DNA of 10,362 nt from Thermoplasmata archaeon (GCA_021163455.1 JAGGWT010000133.1:1-10362), one strand, 5' to 3'; shown: positions 1-5,806, counted from the stretch's first letter. Notes: generated from the letters alone by a model not told the origin. Numbers and translations are program-made.

Positions 1-1047
1 CTCGTAGCCATGGACTGTTGAAGAGTAAATTATTCTGTTCGTTCTATCAAGGAATGTGAGCAGAATGTTTGGAGGTATGGATGCTGCCTCATCCACAACT
101 ATGATATCCGCATATCTCTCTATTGCATCGGCCGGTTTCATATACTCTATGGTGATATTATCTGAACCTATCCAGAAGGTCAGGTTTTCACGTTTTCTTT
201 CCCTTATCTCATATCCCATCTTGGTCAATAACTCCCTGGAGAATCTGAATACCTCCTGCACGTTTTCAAGCTCCGGTGCTGTAACTATTACTCTGACAGA
301 CCTCTTAAACTCAAGAAGATTTTCAATGAGAGGTGGAAGGGATATTCCTATTGCGCTCGATTTTCCTCTGCCCCTGTGGGCTTTCAGAACGATGGTGGTT
401 ATCGGGTCAGGTTTTTCGATTAGATTTTCAACGAGTTTTATGAAATCTATCTGGTCCTGAGTCAGTGCCATCTTGTAAACTTCTTTGCTGAAAATAGCAT
501 CACGTGGTATCCTGAGTTTTTTCTTTTTCTCAACCTTACTCTCATAGAACCCCTCTTTCTTTATGATACCATTCTCTATAATGGCTATACCGTCTGAAGA
601 TTTCAGTTTGTCCACAAACCAGGAAACGAAATTTTTCCGGATGTCCTTCTCGCCGTACGGCGGCGTGAGAATTCGATAGTGATATCTGTTGAGGGTATTC
701 TTCCATTCCTCCAGCGGAGGTGTTATCATAAAGATTAAACCTCCCCCTCTCACAATCCCATAAAGTTTACCTATATCCGCAGGCTGTAAAGAGTGGTACA
801 AATCAATAATCAGAACATCATATGTTGTTCCAAGCAATTTGGCACAGTCCTTGAGATGATACTGTTCTCCCTCGATATCCTGGTCAAGGAGATATCCCAC
901 AACTGCAACCTTTCCTTCAAATTTCTTCAGGTATGATTTGACTATCTTGTAACCTCTTTCCCTATCACCAGATAGAACTATCATTCTTCTCTCGTTGTAT
1001 TTTTCTGCCTCTTCCTTGAGCTTCTTTATCAGACCCTTTGCATCCAT
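1..1047 (-). CDS. tmcA: tRNA(Met) cytidine acetyltransferase TmcA, N-terminal 349 residues (runs off left edge)
   Basis: TmcA makes N4-acetylcytidine in RNA (C34 of elongator tRNA-Met in bacteria, wider targets in some archaea), using acetyl-CoA and ATP in an RNA-helicase-like domain. The visible part holds the N-terminal TmcA domain and the start of the helicase module. The Walker A motif RGRGKS has its Lys at residue 229, preceded by a Gln-containing segment (ALTQDQIDFIKL) as in the family. The Walker B signature DEAAS lies at 319-323, followed by IPPNIL. Archaeal members are usually about 700-800 residues, so the GNAT domain lies outside the window. I chose ATG 1047 because the in-frame sequence back to the stop at 1105-1107 has no ATG, GTG or TTG; residues MDAKGLIKKL then align with a normal family start. 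The residue three before the first P-loop Gly is Ala, followed by His-Arg; many archaeal members have Asp-Arg there, a minor variation. Identification is by motif recognition and is firm. Confidence 0.93.
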   Translation of the reverse strand, partial: MDAKGLIKKLKEEAEKYNERRMIVLSGDRERGYKIVKSYLKKFEGKVAVVGYLLDQDIEGEQYHLKDCAKLLGTTYDVLIIDLYHSLQPADIGKLYGIVRGGGLIFMITPPLEEWKNTLNRYHYRILTPPYGEKDIRKNFVSWFVDKLKSSDGIAIIENGIIKKEGFYESKVEKKKKLRIPRDAIFSKEVYKMALTQDQIDFIKLVENLIEKPDPITTIVLKAHRGRGKSSAIGISLPPLIENLLEFKRSVRVIVTAPELENVQEVFRFSRELLTKMGYEIRERKRENLTFWIGSDNITIEYMKPADAIERYADIIVVDEAASIPPNILLTFLDRTNRIIYSSTVHGYE

Positions 1048-1076
1048 CCCCTCATGGATAAGAAGGTATCCTCTAT

Positions 1077-1280
1077 CTAATTTTCGGTTGCTGGTACGTC
1101 GACGTTAATTGTTGAATACCTGCTCAAGACCATCATGCCGTTATATAATATCCGAAAGGCAGAAACTTTGTCAAACTGGTTTCAGAGTGACCTATTCAAC
1201 CGTGATAGGATTTTGCTACTACAGAGGCACCTTCTACCAACTATCTTATATTCTATGCTTCCTGATGTCGTATACCCCAT
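1077..1280 (-). pseudogene. Decayed open frame with one in-frame stop, possible transposase or other gene relic
   Basis: The minus strand reads from ATG 1280 as a protein-like frame (GYTTSGSIEYK..., then VGRRCLCSSKILSRLNRSL) to a TGA at 1182-1184. It then continues without another stop as NQFDKVSAFRILYNG... to NVDVPATEN and a TAG at 1077-1079, 30 bases before tmcA. The second part looks like a natural protein C-terminus. No ribosome binding site is visible. I do not recognise the family; a truncated insertion-sequence transposase is one possibility, but no terminal repeats were found. The opposite strand is also open over 1081-1293 without a start codon, so the coding strand is uncertain. The whole 1048-1303 gap otherwise shows only the possible tmcA promoter. 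Confidence 0.3.
1141..1150 (-). promoter_or_regulatory. Possible TATA box for tmcA
   Basis: The minus strand reads tattatataa here, a near-ideal archaeal TATA element. Transcription would begin near 1115-1120 and give a leader of about 70 bases before ATG 1047, which is long for an archaeon. A weaker A/T stretch at about 1074-1084 (aaaattagat on the minus strand) would instead give an almost leaderless message. Which one is used cannot be decided from the sequence. Confidence 0.35.
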
Positions 1281-1303
1281 AAAAAACCTCTTTTAGTTTG
1301 TGA

Positions 1304-1675
1304 CTAGGTGGCACCCAGTCTGAACCTGTAATAATGGTCTTTATAAAAGAAACAGATTCCGCAATTTTCTTCAGTTTCGTTTATCCTCTCCAGCATATAT
1401 TCATAAATCTCTATTCCCTCCTTAGAACTCACTTCCTTCCCAAAGTAAGTTCTATTTTCCTTTTCGATTTTTTCTATTATCTCTCCGATTATGGGGTATT
1501 TGCTTATGTCTTCTTCTGTCAGGTTAAAATAGCAGGGAGGAGGAGATGTTAGTTTTTCTATTGATACATAGGTGACAAACCCTTGCATATAGTGTGTTAA
1601 ATATATTGCAAAGAAACTCGTAGCGATAATGAGGATACAGGCGATACTTATTTTCATTAGTACATTTGAGGTCAT
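1304..1675 (-). CDS. Small membrane-anchored protein of unknown function
   Basis: This is a 123-residue protein that I do not recognise. Residues about 8-27 form one hydrophobic segment (ISIACILIIATSFFAIYL), an N-terminal anchor or uncleaved signal. The rest is a charged domain with three N-glycosylation sequons (NLT at 51, NRT at 74, NET at 99). A CGIC motif lies at 105-108 and a lone Cys at 48. The sequons fit an extracytoplasmic domain, and CxxC could be a redox or metal site; both are inferences. ATG 1675 has gggggtt a few bases upstream as a weak ribosome binding site, while ATG 1657 (MKISIAC) is an alternative start. A TATA-like element lies about 32 bases before 1675. The gene stands alone between a decayed region and a divergent microprotein gene. 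Confidence 0.68.
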   Translation of the reverse strand: MTSNVLMKISIACILIIATSFFAIYLTHYMQGFVTYVSIEKLTSPPPCYFNLTEEDISKYPIIGEIIEKIEKENRTYFGKEVSSKEGIEIYEYMLERINETEENCGICFFYKDHYYRFRLGAT

Positions 1676-1702
1676 TTTTAACCCCCAATTAACTTTACGG
1701 TA

Positions 1703-1711
1703 CTTTTAACG
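1703..1711 (-). promoter_or_regulatory. TATA-like element for the 1304-1675 gene
   Basis: The minus strand reads gttaaaagt, with core ttaaaa at 1704-1709. It is centred about 32 bases before ATG 1675, so the message would begin near 1680 with a very short leader containing the gggggtt motif. The assignment rests on spacing and base composition only. Confidence 0.4.
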
Positions 1712-1727
1712 TTTCGATTGCGGTAAC

Positions 1728-1739
1728 TGTTGTACAACA
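1728..1739. promoter_or_regulatory. Perfect 12-base palindrome, candidate operator
   Basis: TGTTGTACAACA is an exact inverted repeat with no spacer. It sits 5 bases upstream of the TATA box of the microprotein gene (1745-1752) and about 17 bases upstream of the minus-strand TATA-like element. This placement suits a dimeric helix-turn-helix regulator acting on both divergent promoters. No cognate regulator gene is in the window, and a single 12-mer palindrome can occur by chance. Confidence 0.35.
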
Positions 1740-1744
1740 ATCCG

Positions 1745-1752
1745 TTTATAAG
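1745..1752 (+). promoter_or_regulatory. TATA box of the microprotein gene
   Basis: The sequence tttataag is centred about 27 bases before ATG 1776. That is the distance expected between a TATA box and the start site, so transcription should begin almost at the ATG (leaderless message). No Shine-Dalgarno motif precedes the ATG, which agrees with this reading. Confidence 0.55.
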
Positions 1753-1775
1753 CAAATTTACAGAACTAAAGATTG

Positions 1776-1886
1776 ATGATGATAGTAGGAACGGTATTTG
1801 ATAAGGCTGAGGCGAAGGAGATAGAGTTTATGGTCAGGCTCTTCGTCGTCGGAAGAAGAGCCAGAGAACTTGCACGTAAAGTTTAG
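1776..1886 (+). CDS. 36-residue microprotein, probably leaderless
   Basis: An ATG ATG start (1776 or 1779) opens a 36-codon frame ending at TAG 1884-1886. The protein begins MMIVGTVFDKAEAKE. It has an acidic middle and a C-terminal half (VRLFVVGRRARELARKV) that would form a basic amphipathic helix with hydrophobic and Arg/Lys faces. I do not recognise a family. Support comes from context: a well-placed TATA box 27 bases upstream, a palindrome ahead of it, and a pyrimidine/T tract just after the stop. Possible roles include a small membrane-surface or nucleic-acid-binding peptide, but nothing proves one. A non-coding RNA from the same promoter is the main alternative. Confidence 0.5.
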   Translation: MMIVGTVFDKAEAKEIEFMVRLFVVGRRARELARKV

Positions 1887-1895
1887 GCTTATCCC

Positions 1896-1916
1896 ATCTC
1901 TCCCCTCCTCTTTTTT
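1896..1916 (+). terminator. Pyrimidine/T tract terminator
   Basis: The tract ctctcccctcctctttttta directly follows the microprotein stop and ends in six T residues. Archaeal RNA polymerase stops at such T runs without needing a hairpin. It would also keep plus-strand transcription from entering fhs from its 3' end. Confidence 0.45.
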
Positions 1917-3561
1917 ACCCGAATATCACCTCACCATCTTCTGTCAAATCCATCCTTTCTGCCTGAGGTGTTTTTGGTAAACCTGGCATGGTGGTTATTC
2001 TCCCCGACAGAGGCACCAGGAATCCGGCGCCGGCTGAGAATTTTATCTCCCTTATCGTTATCTTGAATCCTCTTGGTCTCCCAAGTAGAGAGGGGTCATC
2101 TGATAGAGAGTACTGTGTCTTTGCCATGCATATTGGTAATGAGTCGAGTTCGAGTTTTTCAGCGAGTTTGATATCCTGCTCTGCGGTAACTGTATAGACC
2201 ACTCTGTCTGCGCCATACATTTTTCTTGCCACCGTCTCTATCTTTTCCTTTATTGGGAGATCAAGGTCGTACAGAAATCTGAAGTTCGGTTTTCTGTTGT
2301 GTATGAGGTCTATCAGTTTTCCGGCCAGTTCTATGCCTCCCTCTCCACCTTCATGATAAACATCGGCAACTGCAAAAGGTACATTCCTCTCCTCGCAGAA
2401 TTTTTCCACCACTGCTATCTCTTCATCCCTATCTCCTTCAAAGCGATTCAGAGCAACGATGAATGGAACACCGAATTCGGAGATGTTTTCCATATGCTTT
2501 TCCAGATTTGCCAGTCCCTTTTTTACCCCCTCCAGATCATCTCTACCGCCATGTCTCTTTAAAGCCCTTATGCTGACCACCAGAACGACTGCATCTGGTC
2601 TCAGATTGCCGACCCTGCACACTATGTTGAAGAACTTTTCTGCTCCAAGGTCTGTACCAAATCCTGCTTCTGTTACAAAGTAATCAGCGAGTTTCAAACC
2701 GAGTTTTGTTGATATCAAACTACTTGCTCCATGTGCTATGTTTGCAAAAGGTCCTCCGTGAACAAATGCTGGAACACCTTCAAGGGTTTGAACGAGGTTT
2801 GGTTTTATGGCATCTTTCAGCAAAACCGACATTGCTCCCACTGCATTGAGGTCTCTTGCAATGATGGGATTATCGTTGTAATCGTAGGCGACGATTATTC
2901 TCGATAATCTCTCTTTCAAATCCTTTATGCTCTGGTAAAGACAAACTATAGCCATTATTTCGGATGCCGGAGTTATGGAAAATTCAACCTCGTGGGGTAC
3001 TCCATTCTTTGGTCCACCCAGTCCTATAACAACGTGCCTGAGAGACCTGTCGCTTATATCGAGAACCCTTGGCCATACTATGTATCTGGGATCAACGTTG
3101 AATCTGTTTCCGTGATGGAGATGATTATCCAAGAGACTGGCAAGAAGGTTATGAGCAGAGGTTATAGCATGCATATCTCCGGTGAAATGGAGGTTTATGT
3201 CCTCCATGGGGATTACCTGGGAGTAACCTCCTCCTGTAGCACCTCCTTTTATACCCATCATTGGACCAAGGGATGGCTCTCTGATTCCAAGCATGGCTTT
3301 CTTCCCGAGCTTTGCGAGTGCCTGCGCCAGCCCTATCGTGAGAGTGGTTTTGCCTTCTCCTTCAGGGGTTGGATTTATGGTGGTAACAAGAATAAGTTTT
3401 CCATCTGGCTTTGATTTTACTCGCTCCCATGCAGAAAGTGATACCTTTGCCTTATACTCGCCCCACTGTACGATTTCATCTCCTTTGAGACCTGCCCTCT
3501 CTGCTATTTCCTCGATTGGTTCTGGAGTAACAGATTTTGCAATCTCTATGTCGGTTTTCAT
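1915..3561 (-). CDS. fhs: Formate-tetrahydrofolate ligase (10-formyl-THF synthetase)
   Basis: The enzyme joins formate to tetrahydrofolate with ATP, giving 10-formyl-THF for purine synthesis or C1 metabolism in the cytoplasm. The product is 548 residues, close to the family's usual 550-560. Visible motifs are the P-loop TPEGEGKTT at 65-73, the first family signature GIKGGATGGGYSQV starting near residue 103, the second signature VSIRALKRHGG in the middle, and the typical C-terminus with SLSDDPSLLGRPRGF and GAGFLVPLSG. An upstream in-frame ATG (3621) adds 20 residues that do not resemble the family; MKTDIEIAKS at 3561 is the normal start. A TATA-like element 26 bases before 3561 and no Shine-Dalgarno suggest a leaderless message. 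The gene stands alone, divergent from the redox operon. No frameshift or missing motif is seen. Confidence 0.97.
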   Translation of the reverse strand: MKTDIEIAKSVTPEPIEEIAERAGLKGDEIVQWGEYKAKVSLSAWERVKSKPDGKLILVTTINPTPEGEGKTTLTIGLAQALAKLGKKAMLGIREPSLGPMMGIKGGATGGGYSQVIPMEDINLHFTGDMHAITSAHNLLASLLDNHLHHGNRFNVDPRYIVWPRVLDISDRSLRHVVIGLGGPKNGVPHEVEFSITPASEIMAIVCLYQSIKDLKERLSRIIVAYDYNDNPIIARDLNAVGAMSVLLKDAIKPNLVQTLEGVPAFVHGGPFANIAHGASSLISTKLGLKLADYFVTEAGFGTDLGAEKFFNIVCRVGNLRPDAVVLVVSIRALKRHGGRDDLEGVKKGLANLEKHMENISEFGVPFIVALNRFEGDRDEEIAVVEKFCEERNVPFAVADVYHEGGEGGIELAGKLIDLIHNRKPNFRFLYDLDLPIKEKIETVARKMYGADRVVYTVTAEQDIKLAEKLELDSLPICMAKTQYSLSDDPSLLGRPRGFKITIREIKFSAGAGFLVPLSGRITTMPGLPKTPQAERMDLTEDGEVIFG

Positions 3562-3582
3562 CGTAGAGATAAGATGAGAAGA

Positions 3583-3591
3583 AATACTTAT
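3583..3591 (-). promoter_or_regulatory. TATA-like element for fhs
   Basis: The minus strand reads ataagtattt in this stretch, centred about 26 bases before ATG 3561. This spacing predicts transcription starting at or next to the ATG. It supports the internal start rather than the longer frame from 3621, whose ATG would lie upstream of the promoter. Confidence 0.45.
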
Positions 3592-3649
3592 GGTTTTCCA
3601 AAAGTTCAGCATGAAAAACAAAGTTCGGAAAGGAACAGAAAAACAATCT

Positions 3650-3656
3650 TTTTATA
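3650..3656 (+). promoter_or_regulatory. TATA box of the redox operon
   Basis: The sequence ttttata, preceded by an A-rich stretch (aaaaacaatc) where the B recognition element would lie, sits about 39 bases before ATG 3692. Transcription should start near 3680, leaving a leader of about 12 bases that carries the ribosome binding site. The element is on the opposite strand from the fhs promoter in the same 130-base spacer. Confidence 0.6.
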
Positions 3657-3678
3657 CAGTCTTTATGATGCCAGCATT

Positions 3679-3688
3679 GGAGGAGTGA
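3679..3688 (+). promoter_or_regulatory. Shine-Dalgarno site of the redox operon's first gene
   Basis: GGAGGAGTGA lies just before ATG 3692. It is a strong archaeal ribosome binding site and fixes the start of the exported Ig-like protein. Confidence 0.7.
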
Positions 3689-3691
3689 ATC

Positions 3692-4162
3692 ATGAAAATA
3701 TGGGCTGTCGGGCTCGTTATTCTCTTAATATCAGCATTTGTGGCAACAGTTGCAACAGCAGAGGTTACCATCGAGTACTCTCCCAAGAAACCTAAAGCGG
3801 GTGATACCGTAAAGTTCTATGTCAATACGACAGGAGATGTAGAGAGCGTAAAGCTGTGGATAGAGGAATGTAAGGGAAATCAGTGCTTTATGCCAAAAAC
3901 CATAGACATGGATAGTTCAGGTACAGGATACTTCACCACAGAATATCAGTTGAGAGATGATACAACCTCTGTTCATTACAAAGTAACCGTTACATTCCAG
4001 AACGGTAGCACCACAGAAACTGAGATGAAAGAATTTGAAGTTGAGCCGAAGGCGCCATCGAACGGCGGAACAAGCAACGATAAAACACCGGGATATGGAC
4101 TGATTCTAGCCATGATATCAATTGCCCTCGTGATCGTAGCCCGCAGAAGGTTTGTAAGATGA
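3692..4162 (+). CDS. Exported Ig-like protein with PGF-CTERM-type sorting tail
   Basis: This 156-residue secreted protein is probably anchored at the cell surface. Residues 1-23 are a signal peptide (hydrophobic core WAVGLVILLISAFVA, cleavage likely after ATA). Residues about 24-118 form a beta-rich Ig-like domain (VTIEYSPKKPKAGDTVKF...) with Cys60 and Cys65 and two N-glycosylation sequons (NTT at 45, NGS at 104). A short Ser/Gly/Asn linker precedes TPGYG at 132-136, a hydrophobic helix and RRRFVR. This three-part tail matches the PGF-CTERM signal processed by archaeosortase, with Tyr replacing the usual Phe. It is first in an operon; its stop overlaps the next start in ATGA. The CX4C pair could form a disulfide and so be a client of the thioredoxin-like protein two genes on; that is inference. 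The exact function is unknown. Confidence 0.85.
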   Translation: MKIWAVGLVILLISAFVATVATAEVTIEYSPKKPKAGDTVKFYVNTTGDVESVKLWIEECKGNQCFMPKTIDMDSSGTGYFTTEYQLRDDTTSVHYKVTVTFQNGSTTETEMKEFEVEPKAPSNGGTSNDKTPGYGLILAMISIALVIVARRRFVR

Positions 4163-4971
4163 GACGCCAGCTAAAGAGACTCCTGTCTCAACTGCTGTCC
4201 GTAGGTATTGCAAACCTTGGAGCATCTGGAATCAAAACAGGGTTATGTTATCCGTTTTTCTACTGTCATTCCTGTCCCTACGCAGTAGCAGGATGTCCTC
4301 TTGGTACCATAGAGCATGCCTTTTACAAGGGTAAGATATCCATACCTCTATTTCTTTATCCAGTTCTTATCATCATTGCTATTGCCTCGATTTTTGGAAG
4401 AGCGATATGTGGGTGGCTCTGTCCAATAGGTTTATTACAGAGAGCCACATCACGATTCTCGAGAAAGAACAAGCTCAGCAAGCGTATATCAGAGAAAGTA
4501 CCGCAAACTGTGAAAAACAAGCTGAGATATGTCAAGTATATCAATCTCATTCTTCTGGTCATCATCACGCCACACCTTATAGGGTTTATGTTTACAGATA
4601 TATGCCCTGTTGGTTTCCTAGTCGGTACCATCCCCATAAGCATTTTAAACTACGGCGAGTTTGTACCAAACACCTTTTTTCCGATAGCGGCTGTCATTTT
4701 TGCGCTTTTCATAATCCTGATATTCGTGTCAGAGAGGGGATGGTGCAGATATTTCTGTCCGCTCGGCGCCCTCATGGCGCCTCTTAACAAAATAAGTCTG
4801 ATACACGTAAGCGTTGACAAGGATAAATGTATCCACTGTAACAAATGCGTGGAAGTTTGTCCCATGGGTATAGATGTACCCAACATGCACAGATCTCCAG
4901 AATGCATACTCTGCGGTAAATGTATAGAGGTATGCCCCAAGAAAATAATAAGTTATAAGGTGGGAAGATGA
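4159..4971 (+). CDS. Membrane polyferredoxin of the NapH/CcoG-like 4Fe-4S type
   Basis: This 270-residue integral membrane electron carrier has hydrophobic segments at about 61-80, 127-146 and 171-191, with a possible short one near 8-24. Two CxxxCP motifs follow membrane segments (CGWLCP at 84-89, CRYFCP at 196-201), the hallmark of the NapH/NosR/CcoG group. The C-terminus carries two [4Fe-4S] ferredoxin motifs: CIHCNKCVEVCP (Cys 224, 227, 230, 234) and CILCGKCIEVCP (249, 252, 255, 259). An N-terminal cluster, Cys30, 36, 39 and 46 (CYPFFYCHSCP...GCP), and Cys149 are extra. By the positive-inside rule the Arg/Lys-rich loop 95-125 and the ferredoxin tail are cytoplasmic, which would put the N-terminal cysteines and Cys149 outside. 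It overlaps both neighbours by ATGA, so translation is probably coupled. Likely role: moving electrons across or into the membrane for the thioredoxin-like partner. The partner is inferred. Confidence 0.9.
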   Translation: MRRQLKRLLSQLLSVGIANLGASGIKTGLCYPFFYCHSCPYAVAGCPLGTIEHAFYKGKISIPLFLYPVLIIIAIASIFGRAICGWLCPIGLLQRATSRFSRKNKLSKRISEKVPQTVKNKLRYVKYINLILLVIITPHLIGFMFTDICPVGFLVGTIPISILNYGEFVPNTFFPIAAVIFALFIILIFVSERGWCRYFCPLGALMAPLNKISLIHVSVDKDKCIHCNKCVEVCPMGIDVPNMHRSPECILCGKCIEVCPKKIISYKVGR

Positions 4972-5597
4972 AGAGAGAAGTTTTCGTTGCTTTTGCAATA
5001 CTCATAATCTCTCTATCCACACTTTCCTATATTCTCGTCTCCACGCCTGTTTACAGCGATGTAAAAGACAAGATTGTATCCGTCCTCTGTCTGAGCTGTA
5101 TAAAGATGGAACCGAAAACAGTATTAAAATTCAGATTCGAGACAGCCAATGGTGAGGCGTTTCCTGATTTAATTCTCGAGAATTTAACAGAAAGTGTCAT
5201 ATTTCTGCATTTCAGGATAGATGTGTGTCCTGCCTGCGACGAGATGGATCCGATAGTGAGGGATATATTTGGATTAGAAAGCATAGACGAGCCTTACATT
5301 GTGGCATCAAAGAATTTCTCAGGTGTCGAGGTAAAATTGATTCATATAAATCTTGACCATGCCGATAGCGAACTCAAAAAACTGTACAAATTCTTTGATG
5401 TTGCCGGTGAAAATGGGGTCCCAATGTTCACGGTTGTAACTCTTGGCTATGATAGAGGAATCGTGAAGCCATGTTATGCAACAGGATACGGATTTCTCGG
5501 AAAGAGCAGCCCATCTGCGGCAGGAAAAGTTATAATGAAAATGATAAACGATGCAGTGGAACTTTATAAAAGAAATAGAGAAGGGTATGGGGATTAG
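4968..5597 (+). CDS. Membrane-anchored thioredoxin-fold protein with CPAC
   Basis: This 209-residue protein has an N-terminal hydrophobic segment at about 5-25, followed by an extracytoplasmic region. A thioredoxin-like domain spans about 50-200. CPAC at 87-90 follows a beta strand (VIFLHFRIDVCPAC), the normal active-site position, and GVP at 150-152 fits the cis-proline loop opposite it. A second pair, CLSC at 41-44, lies just outside the membrane anchor, and Cys169 is single. The anchor-proximal CxxC could relay electrons to CPAC or bind metal. The start ATG overlaps the stop of the polyferredoxin gene. Role inferred: thiol-disulfide reductase or isomerase on the outer face, fed by the polyferredoxin, much as bacterial CcdA or DsbD feeds outer thioredoxins but with FeS clusters in the membrane partner. 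The fold assignment is good; the direction of electron flow is unknown. Confidence 0.85.
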   Translation: MKREVFVAFAILIISLSTLSYILVSTPVYSDVKDKIVSVLCLSCIKMEPKTVLKFRFETANGEAFPDLILENLTESVIFLHFRIDVCPACDEMDPIVRDIFGLESIDEPYIVASKNFSGVEVKLIHINLDHADSELKKLYKFFDVAGENGVPMFTVVTLGYDRGIVKPCYATGYGFLGKSSPSAAGKVIMKMINDAVELYKRNREGYGD

Positions 5598-5599
5598 AA

Positions 5600-5764
5600 T
5601 TAGATTTCTCCCGCCTTTATCTTCTCCTTAAGTATCTCGAACTGTTCTCTGGTTAGTCTGCAAACGTTATCATTTTCTCCAATTATCACTTCGTTTTCCC
5701 TTATCTCAACAACAGGACACTTTGGCGGGTTACAACTTCCATCAGTACACAGTACAATTTTCAT
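5600..5764 (-). CDS. 54-residue four-cysteine protein
   Basis: A short gene starts at ATG 5764 with a clear GAGGTGA ribosome binding site at 5769-5775 and a TATA-like element further upstream. The protein begins MKIVLCTDGSCNPPKCPVVE and has Cys at 6, 11, 16 and 35 (CX4CX4CX18C). It ends in a charged helix (LTREQFEILKEKIKAG). Strand-like stretches (VVEIREN, EVIIGEN) lie between. The four cysteines suggest a small metal or Fe-S binding protein in the cytoplasm, since no signal peptide is present. I do not recognise a named family. Its stop lies two bases from the end of the thioredoxin-like gene, tail to tail, so the two messages may overlap at their 3' ends. A functional link to the redox operon is possible but not shown. 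Confidence 0.78.
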   Translation of the reverse strand: MKIVLCTDGSCNPPKCPVVEIRENEVIIGENDNVCRLTREQFEILKEKIKAGEI

Positions 5765-5768
5765 TCTT

Positions 5769-5775
5769 TCACCTC
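5769..5775 (-). promoter_or_regulatory. Shine-Dalgarno site of the four-cysteine protein gene
   Basis: GAGGTGA on the minus strand, five bases before ATG 5764, is a near-perfect complement to the archaeal 16S rRNA tail. It is the main support for calling so short a frame a gene. Confidence 0.7.
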
Positions 5776-5797
5776 GAATTTATTATCGTCCTCTTGC

Positions 5798-5806
5798 TTT
5801 AAAAAA
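5798..5806 (-). promoter_or_regulatory. TATA-like element for the four-cysteine protein gene
   Basis: The minus strand reads ttttttaaag, centred about 38 bases before ATG 5764. Transcription would start near 5776, just ahead of the GAGGTGA site. The rest of the 5765-5888 spacer shows only A/T-rich sequence, including gatataaaag on the plus strand at 5871-5880, for which I see no matching gene. Confidence 0.45.

Noticed and set aside
56..460. A 134-codon plus-strand open frame
   Set aside because: It is antisense to the Walker A and DEAAS motifs of TmcA.
2992..3414. A 140-codon plus-strand open frame inside fhs
   Set aside because: It is antisense to the conserved N-terminal half of Fhs; the frame follows from codon bias on the other strand.
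3562..3621. Twenty-residue N-terminal extension of Fhs from ATG 3621
   Set aside because: The extra residues do not resemble the family, the ATG lies upstream of the likely TATA element, and MKTDIEIA at 3561 is the usual family start.
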